Source: Hofstenia miamia
Taxonomy: Eukaryota > Xenacoelomorpha > Acoela
Direction: 5' to 3'
NCBI GenBank assembly: GCA_004352715.1
Contig: SCFE01000083.1
Coordinates: 111,687 to 175,686, forward strand
Length of the DNA stretch: 64,000 bases
Within the stretch, counting starts at the first letter, position 1. Each line of letters opens with the position of its first letter. The translations under genes were made by a program, and so were the position numbers. Positions 1-12,200 of this stretch are shown piece by piece. The notes below the pieces were generated by a model that was not told the origin of the DNA, made no database searches, and saw only the letters and a list, made by a program, of their open reading frames with translations.

Positions 1-404
1 AGACTCATAAGTGTCAGTAGAGTCGAACGCATTCCAGCAGACATTAGGAAGATTGAAGTCACCACAAACAAGAAAATGAGGACGAATGGAAAAGCCAAGG
101 TGACGAGAGAGGTAGGTAGACTGGTCATGAAAAGACTCGAACATAGATGATAAATCAGCAATGGGAATGCGGAAGGTAATTTTCGAAGGAGGGTTGTAAA
201 CGCAGAGCAGAGAAACAATGTGGTCACTGAGAACAACAGCACAGCCACAACAGAAATCGAAGGATAATGAATCGAAAGAAATGGGACGGATGTCAAGGTT
301 AGGAAGACGAGAGGCAATGAGAACACCACCATGGCGACCACTGGATCGATCCATACGAGAAAGAACTTTAAGAGTAGAGTTGGGAAAAACAACACTATCA
401 TTTA
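1..404 (-). mobile_element. LINE AP-endonuclease domain fragment
   Basis: The minus strand is open from about 404 to the window edge and reads as the middle of an apurinic endonuclease domain of a non-LTR retrotransposon (CR1/Jockey-like). Visible motifs, in order: GGVLIA, then a VYNPP motif, then VCGDFNLP near the window edge, which is the typical endonuclease core. The domain nicks target DNA to prime reverse transcription. The stretch is richer in G+C than its neighbours. It is cut by the window edge, so the reverse transcriptase, if present, would lie outside. The family is clear; the clade is a guess. Confidence 0.8.
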
Positions 405-1026
405 TTATGGATATTATGTAATTAAGTGAATTGAAATGAGAGCAAAGTAAGCTAGATAAATTCTATTGAACAAAAAAAGATTGAAATATTTTTCTAGATA
501 AAAGAGTCAATCTCTTTAGTTTGGATATCTGGGGTACCTAAAATACCGCAAAATATCTTTACGTAGCCTTATGCAGCAATATTTTAGATTGTAGCGCTCA
601 AATTATGTTGAAACTTCGAAATATACTATTCTATGTTTTTATGAAAAGTCATTGAATATCATCAATTTTCATCTAAATCTTTCAAAACTACTGATGAATT
701 AATAGTTCTTGGGTACTAAAAGTACCCCAAATGGTCGTTAACTGCTAACTTGCCTTCTGTAAAAAAAATCGCTGCCTCCCCTCCACTTATCTTGGGCTGG
801 ACACTCCCCTGATTTCCAGTATTACGAGGATGGAATTACTCAGAGGTGTCTTCCTTTACAGAAATGTCCTGATATCTCCCAATCACAGATGGAAGGATAT
901 CTCTTCCTTTCGAAGCTGGTACAAGCAAGCAGGAATTGACAGCCAGTGTTTAAAACTCTCCCCCTTTTGACTGAGCAAAATGTCGTGTAAGTGGTCTAGT
1001 CTAATTGGAATAACTTTATTTTTTCT
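405..1026. other. AT-rich stretch, no gene seen
   Basis: No convincing open frame or RNA gene. A GC-richer patch around 770-815 resembles the end of a DNA transposon and may belong to the hAT remnant that follows, but no inverted repeat pairs with it. Confidence 0.4.
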
Positions 1027-1873
1027 CGTTCACCAAAGGAAAGAGCTAAATTTGATGAAATTGTCACACGATGGAATTTTTCATCACAAATTGTGAACAC
1101 TGTTTATGATAACTTTAATGATTTTATTAAATTATTCAATGAAATTCTTGAACATCCAAACAATCTGTCAAGCATCAGCTATTTTTCACAATATGAAAGA
1201 TTATACATTTTGCTTTCAATAATATTTGCAAAAACTGATATTCTATTTGATATTCTTCAAAAAACTGCTTTGATATTCAATACTGTCAATGCATATTATA
1301 CCACCATTCGAATGTCTCGATTTAAAAAATGAAATAATTGTGATGAACACAACTGCTGAATTTCAAGATAAATCACTATGGAAAATTATGGAATATCTTG
1401 ATAGTTTCAACCTTCTAAATATTTTTCCAAATTTGACGTTGCTTTGTCATTTGATGTGCACTATACCAGTTACAACTAGCACATTAGAAAGAAACTTTTC
1501 AGTTCTTCGCATAATAAAAAATAATAAAAGAAATACTATGGACCAAGAAAGACTTTCCATTTAGCACTTCTTTAAATAGAAAAAGAAATTTTGATAAATC
1601 TTCGCAATAAAAATGGTATATCTGATCAAGTTATTGATAAATTCTGTAAAAAGAATAGGCGAATTGAACTAATTTATAAATGAAATGCTGTTTTACATTT
1701 ATTACATTTGTTAATGCATCGATTTTAATTTTATAAAACACCTATATGGTGTTACATATTGCATATAGATTATACTTCGTATTTTTATTAGATTTCAGAA
1801 ATAAGTTAGCTACCCCTTCCCAATGTTTGCAAAATTTTGCCTATGCAACTACTACAGCCACACACCGCCACTG
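1027..1873 (+). pseudogene. hAT transposase remnant (ZMYM1-like type)
   Basis: Two overlapping frames (about 1027-1332 and 1289-1564) together resemble the C-terminal third of a hAT transposase of the ZMYM1/DUF4371-like type. The second frame carries the dimerisation block IPVTTSTLERNFSVL followed by a basic KNNKRNTMDQERLS segment, which is diagnostic of hAT C-termini. A frameshift separates the two frames and stops follow directly, so it is dead. The right edge may be the inverted repeat whose outward reading is CAGTGGCGGTGTGTGGC, ending at 1873. The matching left end was not found, so the element is truncated on that side. Confidence 0.7.
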
Positions 1874-3163
1874 ATTGTAACGTTCCTATTTTAGTGTAAA
1901 TAGCCACTAAAGTACAATTGTAGCGTAAAAAACGAAAATTTGGATTCAATAATTACTAATGCCAAGGGTAGCGATACAACATAAATGTTGGCTCTAGTAT
2001 TTAACTATAATATCATACACGTTGCAAATGTATGAATTTTTTAAAAGACTGAGATAATGTTGCTAGCAAAACGGAGTGTTATAATTGCAAATTATTTAGC
2101 AAAATAGCACAGATCTTTTTAATTTATTCATTGAAAATTTATGCTATCATAGTTATTGTAAAATATGTATTTGGTAATAATTTTGAACTAAAACATAATT
2201 CTATTCAAACCTTCGGGGATAAATCTTAGTTTCATCGGAAAACATACTTTGTCCCATTCCCTTGTGTTTTTTTTCAGTGCTGTGTGCACTATGACATGTT
2301 CATTTTTCTTTGAACTTGTCTTTCTCTGCATGTAGACACCAAAGGACCAACTTTGTTTGAATTTCCTGCCTCCTAAGGGGGGGGCAAAGTTAGCTGAACT
2401 TCAAGATACTGCATTCTTTTGGTTATATTTGAGTAGGTGTTTCCCGTCGCGAGTTAGCAATCACTGAGCCACTAAAAATATTCTCTACTCTTTTTCAAAT
2501 TCAACCTGTTGACACGAAACTAGTTTCGTCAAATTTTCTATAATTTGCTTGACCATTATAGAAGTATGTGATTGATTTATTCTTTAAATTCGTAACTCAA
2601 CCGTCTGTTTCTGATAAAGTAGAAATTTGTCAATTTTGTACTTTTTGTTTCACAAATTGGATGCTTTGTCATAATTTTAGAAATTAAAATAATAAAATCG
2701 TAATTTTAATTAAACTAACCACATACGTATCAATGCAGTAACTTATTAATATTTTAAATGTTAAATCTAAATTGCCACATTTTAGTTATTTCATTCTAGC
2801 AAATTTCAGACTAAACAGGAATGAAATTTTGTCGTTCTTATTAGTTAAAATTCGGCTTATATGATCGAACGTTAAAGTTAAGTTCAAGTAGGTTTCCTTC
2901 AATCACACTACTTATAAAAATACAAATATCCATAAGGAATTCATAATTTGCGTTTACATTATAAGTTTCACCTTGCATAAGGAGAAGTCATAAGGGAAAA
3001 TATCGTGTAAACGGGCCCGCGGCATATTGAAATTCCTCATTTTAATCCAATTCTGTAGACTGCTAAATTTGCATCTACATTTTTCTATGAAGTAATAATT
3101 AATTTCTAGATTATAATTTTAAAACAACAAATTGACGAACAAAATTGTAATTTACTTTTTTTG
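1874..3163. other. AT-rich intergenic, no gene seen
   Basis: No coding or RNA gene recognised. It contains a run of eight G at about 2379 and a GC-rich spot near 3013 that may be old transposon ends. Confidence 0.4.
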
Positions 3164-4209
3164 TTAGATATAGTCACCGTCTAAATTGATTACATGATTT
3201 AAGTCATTCATTAGGTGATCAAATTGTTTCTTAAATGCGTTTTTATTTATACCGGCCAACGTATCCAAAAGGAAAGTTTCCAATTCATCGACTGAAGCAA
3301 AACTAATTTTGTCTCTCTTGACTTCAAAGAAAGAAAATATCCAACGATCAAGCATGTTGAAGTCAGGTGAGTAAGGCGGTTGCTTCCATAAAGTGACGTT
3401 TTTTTTATTAAAAAATTCAAGGGATTGTCTGGACACATGTGGTCGCGCATTGTCTTGGATTAAAATCATCTTTTTGTATGGTAATGGATCGCTAGAATGA
3501 GCAAATTTTTTATGAATATTTTTTATGCACTCGATATATCTTGCACTGTCAACGTTCCTTCCGTCCTTGAGAACTTCACAGTTCCATTTACCACCCAACG
3601 ATATTGCTACCACTATCATGAATTTTTTATCCGATATTGTTCGCCGACACACCTTTGGTTTCTCACTCGCATCAGATATCCAAGATTTATTGGATTGTTT
3701 AGATCCAACAGACCGCAAGTAACACCATTTCTCATCAATGAAAGTAATATTACATAAATCATTGGACGCAAAATTTTCTATCCACACTTTGGCACAAGCG
3801 ACTCGCTCATTTTTGTTAGACTTCGTCAGTTCGTGTGGTATCCATCGGCTGCACAAATTTTTTAAATGCAAGTGATTATGCAATATATTCAAGATTGAAC
3901 CATGACTAATATTAACTGCATTTTCAATTTCTCTAGTCGATATATGGCAGTTATCAGAAACCAATTGCTTGACCAAATCGATGTTGGTTGGACAACAAAT
4001 TGATGATGGTCTCCCGATTCGGTCTGCCTCTTCAAAGGACTGACGCACTCCATCATCCAGTTCTTTATAAATACGAAACACCGTTACACGTGAGGGTGCT
4101 TCTCTGTTCCACGCACCATTTAATTAATCATAGATATGGGATGCTGATTCCCCGTTTCGTCTCATTGTCTCAATAAAAAAACGATACGACTTATGTTTTT
4201 TCAATAATT
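3164..4209 (-). pseudogene. mariner transposase with one internal stop
   Basis: Tc1/mariner superfamily transposase, a cut-and-paste enzyme acting on its own terminal repeats. Read on the minus strand, the frame runs from about 4209 (KKHKSYRFFIETMRRNG, start codon unclear) through a helix-turn-helix region (PSRVTVFRIYKEL), then TFIDEKW with the first catalytic Asp, QDNARPH with the second, and a PPYSPDF block leading to the third Asp in MLDRW. I count 34 residues between the last two Asp, the mariner DD34D signature. The only visible lesion is a TAA at 4125-4127 near the N terminus. The remaining 305 residues are uninterrupted, so this is a young inactive copy. Confidence 0.9.
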
Positions 4210-4339
4210 ATCGTGCACAGATTATTGTTTGCACAAAGGCATATTTGTGGGGGATCAAAGTGCAAATATACAGAAATGTGCTTTACGCATATATTTAGTA
4301 TTTACGATACAAATGAGTCATATTATACCTGGATTCTTT

Positions 4340-4381
4340 AGTAAAAAAACAGCAGTCTCAAAACTTTTTGACCACCCTAAG
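4340..4381 (-). repeat. mariner terminal inverted repeat, 5' side of transposase
   Basis: Read on the minus strand the end begins CTTAGGGTGGTCAAAAAG, typical of mariner ends, and is followed on the plus strand by TA at 4382-4383, the expected target dinucleotide. I could not find its partner between 2000 and 3160, so the other end is lost or strongly diverged. Confidence 0.6.
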
Positions 4382-4383
4382 TA

Positions 4384-5294
4384 TAATTCAAAATTCTAAA
4401 GTATTGAACAGTTTATTGTATTCCTACGTTTAAGATGTATGAAGTTTCTTTCAAACAATATTTAATTCAGTTTTCTATATCTTAAATAATTAGGTATTTA
4501 AATACTGATTGAGATTCTACGTAAATAGTTGGATTTTTTGATTTATAGTTTGTGACTTTGTGTGTTTAGAGAATTGTCAAGGTTCATAGCCGCTGGTAGA
4601 CTATCTTGTAAAATTGATAAAGTTCAAGGCATCATTGAAACTACGAGGTATTTATTGTTTATTTGTTGCTGATTACTGTGTTTAATTTAGGCCCGATAGC
4701 AAAAATCACCAATATCAGCAACTGATCAAAAATGGCGATCACTTATTGAATCGTATCCAAAAACTTAGTAGAGTTATCAACCTTTAATTTGTAGTGTTAA
4801 AGTTAAAACAGTTTAATAATTTGTTTTAATTCAAACTTGAAAAGAGAACAAACATTATTCTAGTTTTGAGGTTTAGATCATGTTTGTCATTATATGGATT
4901 TGTGGTTGACTAATTTTTATTGTATAAATATTTACACATACTATTCTTAATGCGCTTTCTTATCTAATTTATTTCAATTTAATTATGCTTTTATTTTTCA
5001 TATAGATGAATAACATTGGTTTAGTTTTAATTTGCTATAAGTTTACAGAGCGTTAATATTGGCATTTTACGAATAGAGATTTCCTGATTAGGATATGTTA
5101 ATTGATGTTTAAAACACCCATGTTGGTGAAAATCTCGGATACTTATCTATCAACATCGCGAGAAAAAATCGGTTAAAATTTTGGATTTGAAAAAAATTTC
5201 CTGGCCACAGCAGAAATGTCGAGATTTGTCAAAATGTAGATTTTTAAGAGGAATGCACATAGCAATTTTTAATTTTGCGTTTTGCATTGGGCCA

Positions 5295-5295
<1 letters not shown>
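4384..5295. other. AT-rich intergenic, no gene seen
   Basis: No supported gene, repeat or RNA was recognised. Confidence 0.4.

Positions 5296-5325
<30 letters not shown>
5296..5325. repeat. (TA)n microsatellite
   Basis: About 15 uninterrupted TA units. Confidence 0.95.
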
Positions 5326-5327
<2 letters not shown>

Positions 5328-6902
5328 AGCAAGAAATATATAAGTCCATTTTTGTCCAATTTAGAACTGTATATTTAACTCAATTAGCATAGTTGTTTGC
5401 CAGCATTGTTTAAGTCATAAATATTTGTTAATCTGAGTGAGTGTGTTGCAAATACTATAAATATAATATTGACATATTATTACCGATATTATATAAAATT
5501 TTTGTAGTTTTGTCATTTTGAATAAAAATGACTTAGATACTTCTTGCTCTTATTTTACGATATATACAAATAAGTCGCGGTGAGTGTGTTTAAAACGGGT
5601 TAGTTTGTGCACTCAGCGCGACTGACCTCCAGAGGGTGGGCTTTTAAGGAACAACCAAAATAACGTTGTAAAGAAGAATTTGTATTTGAAATATATTATT
5701 ACCTTTCGTATACTTGATTAATTAATATATTTTTAATTATAACATTGCAGATATATCGTACATTTGATGCATTTCATTTGTAAACATACATTATAGTTGT
5801 AATGACATATTATTTTCAATAAAGTAGTTCAAATATTGAAAAATTATAATAATGAATTCAGCGCGCTTCCTATTTATGCATTTTTGCAGTCATCGCTTTT
5901 AATTTTTTACCATTTTGCATTGAACGCGATGTATTTTTATAAATGCACTCAGCGCGAATTATTTGTATATATATATTCAAAATCTTTGATCATTTTCGGA
6001 GATAATCTTGAACTCTGCTTGCTAATTGTCACTCTGACTATATTCGATTTGACCCTTCCTCCAATCAGAAATTTGAAGAGGTGCTTGCAACAAGTAGGCC
6101 ATAAAGTTGTCATGGATTTAATAGTGAAAAGTTATTAATGAACTGTCGAACAATCAAAATTGGAAGCAGGTATATTAGTAATATAAAATTGAAATTTATT
6201 ATTATCAATTCATGATTACTGTTCGTTTTTAAAATATTATGTTCAAATATTTTTACCAGGGCGGAAGCTCTCCCGTTGCTATTTTGCGTCAATGCAAAAT
6301 GTGACTCAATTGTAAAGCTATATGTAATAAATCAACAACAATCTTGAGGATAAATCTACGAATGGACGTAAATCAATGTCAGAAGAAACAGTTGACAAAA
6401 TTCCCAACACATTCCATTGCAATTTGAACATACACTGAGAGAAGCTTCAAGAAAGCAAATTTCAACCTCAAGTCAAATTTCTCAATCGTTTGTTAAAAAG
6501 CTTTTAAGACGTATTTGGGTTTGTGCTGCATCTAAAGAATGTGGCCTGATGAAGCTCCAACAATTTTATGCTTCGAACAATTTCTCAACCTGATCAGGTT
6601 GATGTGCCTACTGAGATAACCAGGTCTTACGCCAAATGTTCAATTGATATGGAGAGATTTAAATTCGAATTTCTGCAGCAGTGTCTGCAATCACTATAGG
6701 AAATAACAGATGCTATACTTCATGCTGTACGTAGGATATCATTGGAAGAACTGACACATGTTGTTAAATCCACGTACGCTTTGCTTGAAAATGCCATTTT
6801 GAACATCTTATGTAGTTTATATTATATCTCTATCATTGTTGCCCATTCGTATTGGGAAAATTTTTAATTATTATTTATATTTTATGACCTACTTATATAT
6901 AT

Positions 6903-6904
<2 letters not shown>
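5326..6904. other. Non-coding or decayed stretch with a 14-bp GC-rich direct repeat
   Basis: The words at 5608-5621 and 5944-5957 are identical (TGCACTCAGCGCGA), with a shorter relative at about 5852. Around 6440-6790 there are coding-like pieces in shifting frames (for example DQVDVPTEITRSYAKC and RRISLEELTHVV), broken by stops. I do not recognise the family; it may be a decayed gene or retroelement. Confidence 0.35.

Positions 6905-6942
<38 letters not shown>
6905..6942. repeat. (TA)n microsatellite
   Basis: About 19 TA units upstream of AIMP2. Confidence 0.95.
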
Positions 6943-6947
<5 letters not shown>

Positions 6948-7361
6948 GAATGATTTTAATTGATTTTGTTTTCCGAATACGTAATCATGCGATCTATTAT
7001 TTTATTTAGTTTCTTTGAAATTCCTACATAATTTTTGGTATTATTATTTCTCATTTTGTTGATCATTATTCATTTCACATAAATGCTTTCACTCTTCATT
7101 TTACAAAATCAAATGTTGCATTTAGAATAATTTTTTTTATTATTGATTTTGCATTACAGTTTGATTTTCATTTCTAATGTTTCGTCTTGTTAAAACTGTG
7201 AAATTTTGAAATGAAATGGTACAACTCTTTAAACAGGCAATTGATGTGTTAATCTTTAAGACTTGACAAAATTAATATAGCAAATTCATTAATTGGTATT
7301 AATGGTTTTATTTTGCATGATGATATACTAAGAATGCGTTAAATTTTAGATATTTGGTAAA

Positions 7362-8159
7362 ATGTATAAGGTGACTCCCTATGTTGAATTTAACAAAGAC
7401 GATGTTGAATTACCGAAGATCATGTATAACTCGCCATTACTCAACGATCCTCGGGTTGTTAATGCAACTGGAACGCAACCTGCTCAAACGCGTGACGACG
7501 AAGTTTTAGTACAGAGAATATTAGCTCTTGATAAAAAAGTGAATGGGCTTCTAAGTAAATTTCAATGCTCGGCTGTCACTCGGTGCGGAATTCCCCATGA
7601 TATAGTGGTATTTGCTGATCCTGTAAGCCCACCTGTAGCTTTACGCCTAATAGTAGGATTGTTAGTTAAATCTGGCTATCGTGTTGGTTGTTCTGTTCTA
7701 CGACATTCGTCTTGCACTTCAAAAGTGGATTGTCCGTTGCTTGAAGACAATGTCAGATCTAGTGGAAGATCTGCATTTGATATTATTGTCACATTGATTT
7801 GGAAAGATATTCTAGATCCACGTGTGCACTTAAGTGCTATTAAAACTCTTCCTATTAATGGATATGCCAATTTGTGTCGTTTGTTTGGTGCACTTTATTT
7901 AACCGAGTTTTTAGGGTCACAAAATTCAGAGCAAACGTGGGTAGATTACTGGTTGGATGAAGTTGAGTCCAGGACTTGTCCTAAAGCTGATTTGGTTGAA
8001 TCGATGACATCGCATTTGAAATCGCACAAATTTTTGGTTGGAGATAATCCTTCAATGGCGGATTTATTCGTTTTTGCTTTATTACTGCCAGATATTTCCA
8101 GTCTGAATTTACCACCCTTGTTAAAAGCATGGGTTACTAATTGCAAAAGTGTTTTCTAA
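7362..8159 (+). CDS. AIMP2: AIMP2 (p38), multi-tRNA-synthetase complex scaffold
   Basis: Uninterrupted 265-residue protein in one exon. AIMP2 is a non-catalytic cytosolic scaffold of the animal multi-aminoacyl-tRNA-synthetase complex. The match rests on the conserved N terminus (MYKVTPYVE, which docks lysyl-tRNA synthetase in other animals), a short coiled segment near residues 45-65, the block DIVVFADPVSPPVALRL, then FDIIVTLIWKD, and a C-terminal GST-like domain (INGYANLCRLFGALYL to the end, with the NPSMADLFVF helix). It is somewhat shorter than the roughly 320-residue vertebrate protein, mainly in the N-terminal linker. The start is the first ATG, 12 bases after a good acceptor (AATTTTAG, ending 7349), so either a 5' UTR intron or a trans-splice site precedes it. 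Confidence 0.88.
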   Translation: MYKVTPYVEFNKDDVELPKIMYNSPLLNDPRVVNATGTQPAQTRDDEVLVQRILALDKKVNGLLSKFQCSAVTRCGIPHDIVVFADPVSPPVALRLIVGLLVKSGYRVGCSVLRHSSCTSKVDCPLLEDNVRSSGRSAFDIIVTLIWKDILDPRVHLSAIKTLPINGYANLCRLFGALYLTEFLGSQNSEQTWVDYWLDEVESRTCPKADLVESMTSHLKSHKFLVGDNPSMADLFVFALLLPDISSLNLPPLLKAWVTNCKSVF

Positions 8160-8268
8160 TTTTATAGAATTTGTAAATGCTATAATTTACTAATATTTGT
8201 TTTTGCTTTCGCAATATTTATACATTTTCATCATTTTCGTTTGGTTTAATCACAAATACTTTTGTTCA

Positions 8269-8550
8269 TCAAGTATTGCATGATTGATCAACATGACCTT
8301 GCTCAAATGCCCATACTAAATATGGTGACGCTTTTTTAGAATACAAATTGTCATTAAAGTTTTCTAACAGATCGGACATGTTACATGTCAATCTTAAATT
8401 AAAAAAGAAACGTGAATTTATTGCACAAAATCCCTCTTCATTAAATGTATGTAATTCAACTGTCACTGACTTCATTTGCATCTTATTTAATTTAACGTTT
8501 CTTGTTTTATGGAAATCTTGAATTGTTGTGCATTTGCTGATTGTTAACAT
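8269..8550 (-). CDS. Unrecognised 93-residue ORF, tail-to-tail with AIMP2
   Basis: Minus-strand frame starting at an ATG with an in-frame TGA four codons upstream. It ends 110 bp from the AIMP2 stop in a convergent arrangement. The composition looks like real protein rather than random AT-rich translation: balanced residues, a block KSVTVELHTFNEEGFCAINS followed by RFFFNLRLTCNMSDLLENF, and SPYLVWAFEQG near the end. No signal peptide or membrane segment is evident. I do not recognise the family. It could be a complete small gene, the last exon of a longer one, or chance. Confidence 0.35.
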   Translation of the reverse strand: MLTISKCTTIQDFHKTRNVKLNKMQMKSVTVELHTFNEEGFCAINSRFFFNLRLTCNMSDLLENFNDNLYSKKASPYLVWAFEQGHVDQSCNT

Positions 8551-9202
8551 GGGATCATATCAGCTTCAAATACGCTTCCGTCATTTTTCACCTATTCATT
8601 AAGTATATAAATTGAACCGCCAAAGCTAAACCCCAGTTATAGACAATGTTTGTTCTGGAATAAATCACTATATGCAATTATTTTCATTCTAACACAACTT
8701 TTTCATTACATTTCATTTGTAAGACTTTTTATATGCCAATCCATTTTTCCAAACTCATGTTACACCAACACTTCAATATTCAAATGCTCTCAAAATATTC
8801 AATATATAAGTCTTCAGAGAATTGAGAACATAATTACATTCTAACATTTTGTACTTGAAATTAGAATTAGGTTGACTTGGAAAACTGGGCTGACAACAAA
8901 GTTGTGGCAATTTTTGTTTGAGCCTAATTGAAATTCGAAAAGTTGTGGACAACACTGTAGGGTTGTACAATACTTAGCTGAATAACTTTTTTAAATCTTA
9001 AATGAAACGATGATCTCCTTATTTTCTAATAATATTTTCATTTTTTAGTTGTAAAATCTGTTGTGTTCTAATAAAATGAATTCAATGTTATTATTGGCAT
9101 GTAATAATATCATTTATAAGTAAAATATATGACTATATGATGAGTTTTTAAATTTTGCTTGTATAGTTAGATACAGTTTAATGTTTGAATGTTTACTTTT
9201 AG
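8551..9202. other. Spacer between AIMP2 region and OSTM1
   Basis: AT-rich, no gene recognised. It ends in a pyrimidine-rich acceptor (TTTACTTTTAG) just before the OSTM1 start. Confidence 0.4.
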
Positions 9203-9208
9203 GTGGAG

Positions 9209-12200
9209 ATGCTAATTTCTCTAATCTCTCTGAGCTATTTATTTCTTTACATAGATGCATTTGGTAGTTTTCCACAGCCATGCGAACAAAATGATTCCGC
9301 TTTATTTGGGCGCTTTCCTCTTGAATGTTGTCCACTTCTTATTGAAGTTAGAAATACGTTCACCGCCTATACCTCATGCAGTTTATGGTAAATTAGTTTT
9401 GCACTGAATTTGTTTCTTCTGATATTTTATGCTTCATTGATTTAAAATAACCAATCAGATAACTTAAATGTTAAAAATAAATTTCTTAACTTAATTATTT
9501 GATATTGATCAAAGAAAAATGTGTGTGAATATCATATAATTAACCATTTGCTCAACCTTTTTCGTTTTCTTATGGTATTCATAGGCAGTTACAGCACTTT
9601 AATTCAGACTTGCACCTAAGTTCTACTGCGGCTATTTAATTACAGTAAACTGCTTTCCATGTGTTGTCCACGATAAACGATAAAATGCACGATTATTTGG
9701 CATAAATTGCCATAACTACCCACTTATTCGAAATTGTGTAATATTGAAGTACTTGTAAAAATTAAGTTGAACATATGTTTCCAGTATTTGGTCTCCGATC
9801 CAGTTGAATAGACTTAGGAGAATAGTTGAAATTTTAAGAAAAATGGTAGCAATTGTTTGCAGGAGCCTTGCAATTATTTGTAATTTGTTTTATAACGATT
9901 TTCAATTTACATAGATGATACATATGTTTTTTTCGTAATGTAGATTAAGCACACGAAAATATTAAATACCTTACCTACACAATAAAATATTTCGTGATAC
10001 ATGAATATCGAATAAATGAAAATTTCAATGCATGACGAAACCTTTTTTGAATCTTAACATATTTTGTAACACATTGTCCCTCCTGTTATCTGTTTCTCTA
10101 CTCGATCTGAGAAGCTAGTACTTATAGATTTATTTCTAATGCGCCCTTTGGGTTTTTTATTGTTATTATACCTAAATCGGAGCTCCTGAAGTGTATACTA
10201 TATTTTTTCGAAATATTTTGCATAATTTCAATTACTAATCTATTTTTAGGTATTCGAAACCGTTTAAATTATGCGAATATTGCTACCAAGAGCACTTGGA
10301 AGCGTTTGAAGCTTACCAACAGTTTGCGAAAAATAGCACTTGTTCAAATTCAATACTTTATCACGACAATGTTCAAATCGTCGCTAACTCATTCTTATTC
10401 GATAATTCTCTATGGGTGAAATCCAATTGTCAAAATTGCTATGCTGGTAATTCTTCAGAACTTTCTAATAAAACTCTCACATTCTTTCAACATTTTGACT
10501 CAGGTATGCAGTCATTTGATATCAAAGTGTTTCATATTTATGGTTTAGTTATTATCGATGATTAATGGAGTGAGATATACTCAATGTACCTCACTTAAAA
10601 TTTTTTTGCAGACATCAGCCTGCAAGGTTGGCATGTTTAAAACAGTTTTTTAAATGTTTATTTACAAAATTATATAGAATTGTATTTAAAGCTTAGTAAA
10701 TAATTTTTTGGGATTCTCCATTCGTACTTCCTACCGAAATGAATGTTTATAAGTTTATCACAATTCATTGTTTGCTACTATGTGTGAATCGTGAATTGGT
10801 TTTGTCTAAGAACAAAAAACGTTGTAAACGGTTAAAATATTTTTGTAAAACACACTTTCATGCCAACTAGGCATCTGCGGTATAGTGTTACCGGCGGTAT
10901 TTATTTTTGAAAATATCCTGCCGTTATCCCCTGTATAATTTTTTAGTAAAACCGGTATTCAGAAAAAATACAAAGACGACAGCCTCTTATTATTGCTGAC
11001 GACTTGACTTCTTATTTTGGGACAATTTCTATGTTCAAATAGATCGATTACCTTTATTGAGCAATTTGGCTCGAAGAATATTTACAGTTAAAGCAACCAA
11101 TGCTGATGTCAAGAGCCTCCAATCGAAAGGAGTGAAAGTGATGACAGCACAACTACAACACAACTGATCTGGCGTTTCTGTAGAATAGGCTCCATTTTTT
11201 TAATTTTCAATAAAACCGTTTCAGCAAGCTTCTTTGAAATACTGTACCGTTACCAGCGATATTCAATTCATATCATATCGTCAGTAGAAATGACATACCG
11301 CTGAAGCCTAATGCCAACCCTGTCAGCATAATCTATTTGGTCTCCAGCTAAATTATGGTGATTAATACGTAAAATGTAGGTGTAATATCTTTTAAAAATT
11401 ATGTATATAAGAAATAATTTTTGAGATATACATCTTCGTCTATGTGATGTGAAAATTTAAACTCTGCATCGAAGACTTTTGAAATGGATTCCGCAATAAT
11501 TGTGATTTTTGTTGATCGTTTTTTACATTCAACACGATCTGTTCGGACAATTCCTTTTAGCATTATTTTTAGTTATGAAGTGTTTTAAAGATAACGATAA
11601 ATGGACTGGGGACCTTTCGGATGTATGTATGGATTGTAATGATCAGTATAATGCTGCAAACACATATTTCACAGAAATGGGTGAATCTGATACAATTTGT
11701 ATGGATGTGGTAGAAGCTATGAATACGACTCGTCGTTTATGGAGTAGAAAATTCCGGTGCCTCAATTTATATTATGACAAGTAAGTTTACTTGCATGTAG
11801 TTGTATTTATGTAATATAACTATTTATATAATCAATTATTGTCAAACAATCTTTCCATTTTGAAACGTCAGTTGTATATTTTCTTAAAAATGTCACATTT
11901 ATATTCCACCTTTAATTGAATTTTATATTTTTTGTGTTACAATCATGTAATGATAATATATTAGAAGTTGTATATGTAAAAATGCAGAACCTAAAAAATT
12001 CGTTCTAGAAGAATGTTATCATTAACATAAGAGGATGATTTTAAGAGAATTAATGACAAATAAGACCAGTAAATTTACAATAAAATAGATTGAAGATATT
12101 TTAGTTAATATTGTTATTTACGTTATAATGCATTTAATATTCCCTATTAACTTTTATACTAAGACCTAGGACATTTTTATTCAGTATAATGTAATTTTAG

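Noticed and set aside
2000-3160. Left terminal repeat of the mariner copy
   Set aside because: No sequence resembling CTTAGGGTGGTC was found in the expected region.
5836-6138. 100-residue hydrophobic ORF
   Set aside because: Low-complexity AT-rich translation overlapping the 14-bp repeats; no family features or splice context.
7676-8146. Antisense ORFs inside AIMP2
   Set aside because: Shadow frames of a clear sense gene without independent features.
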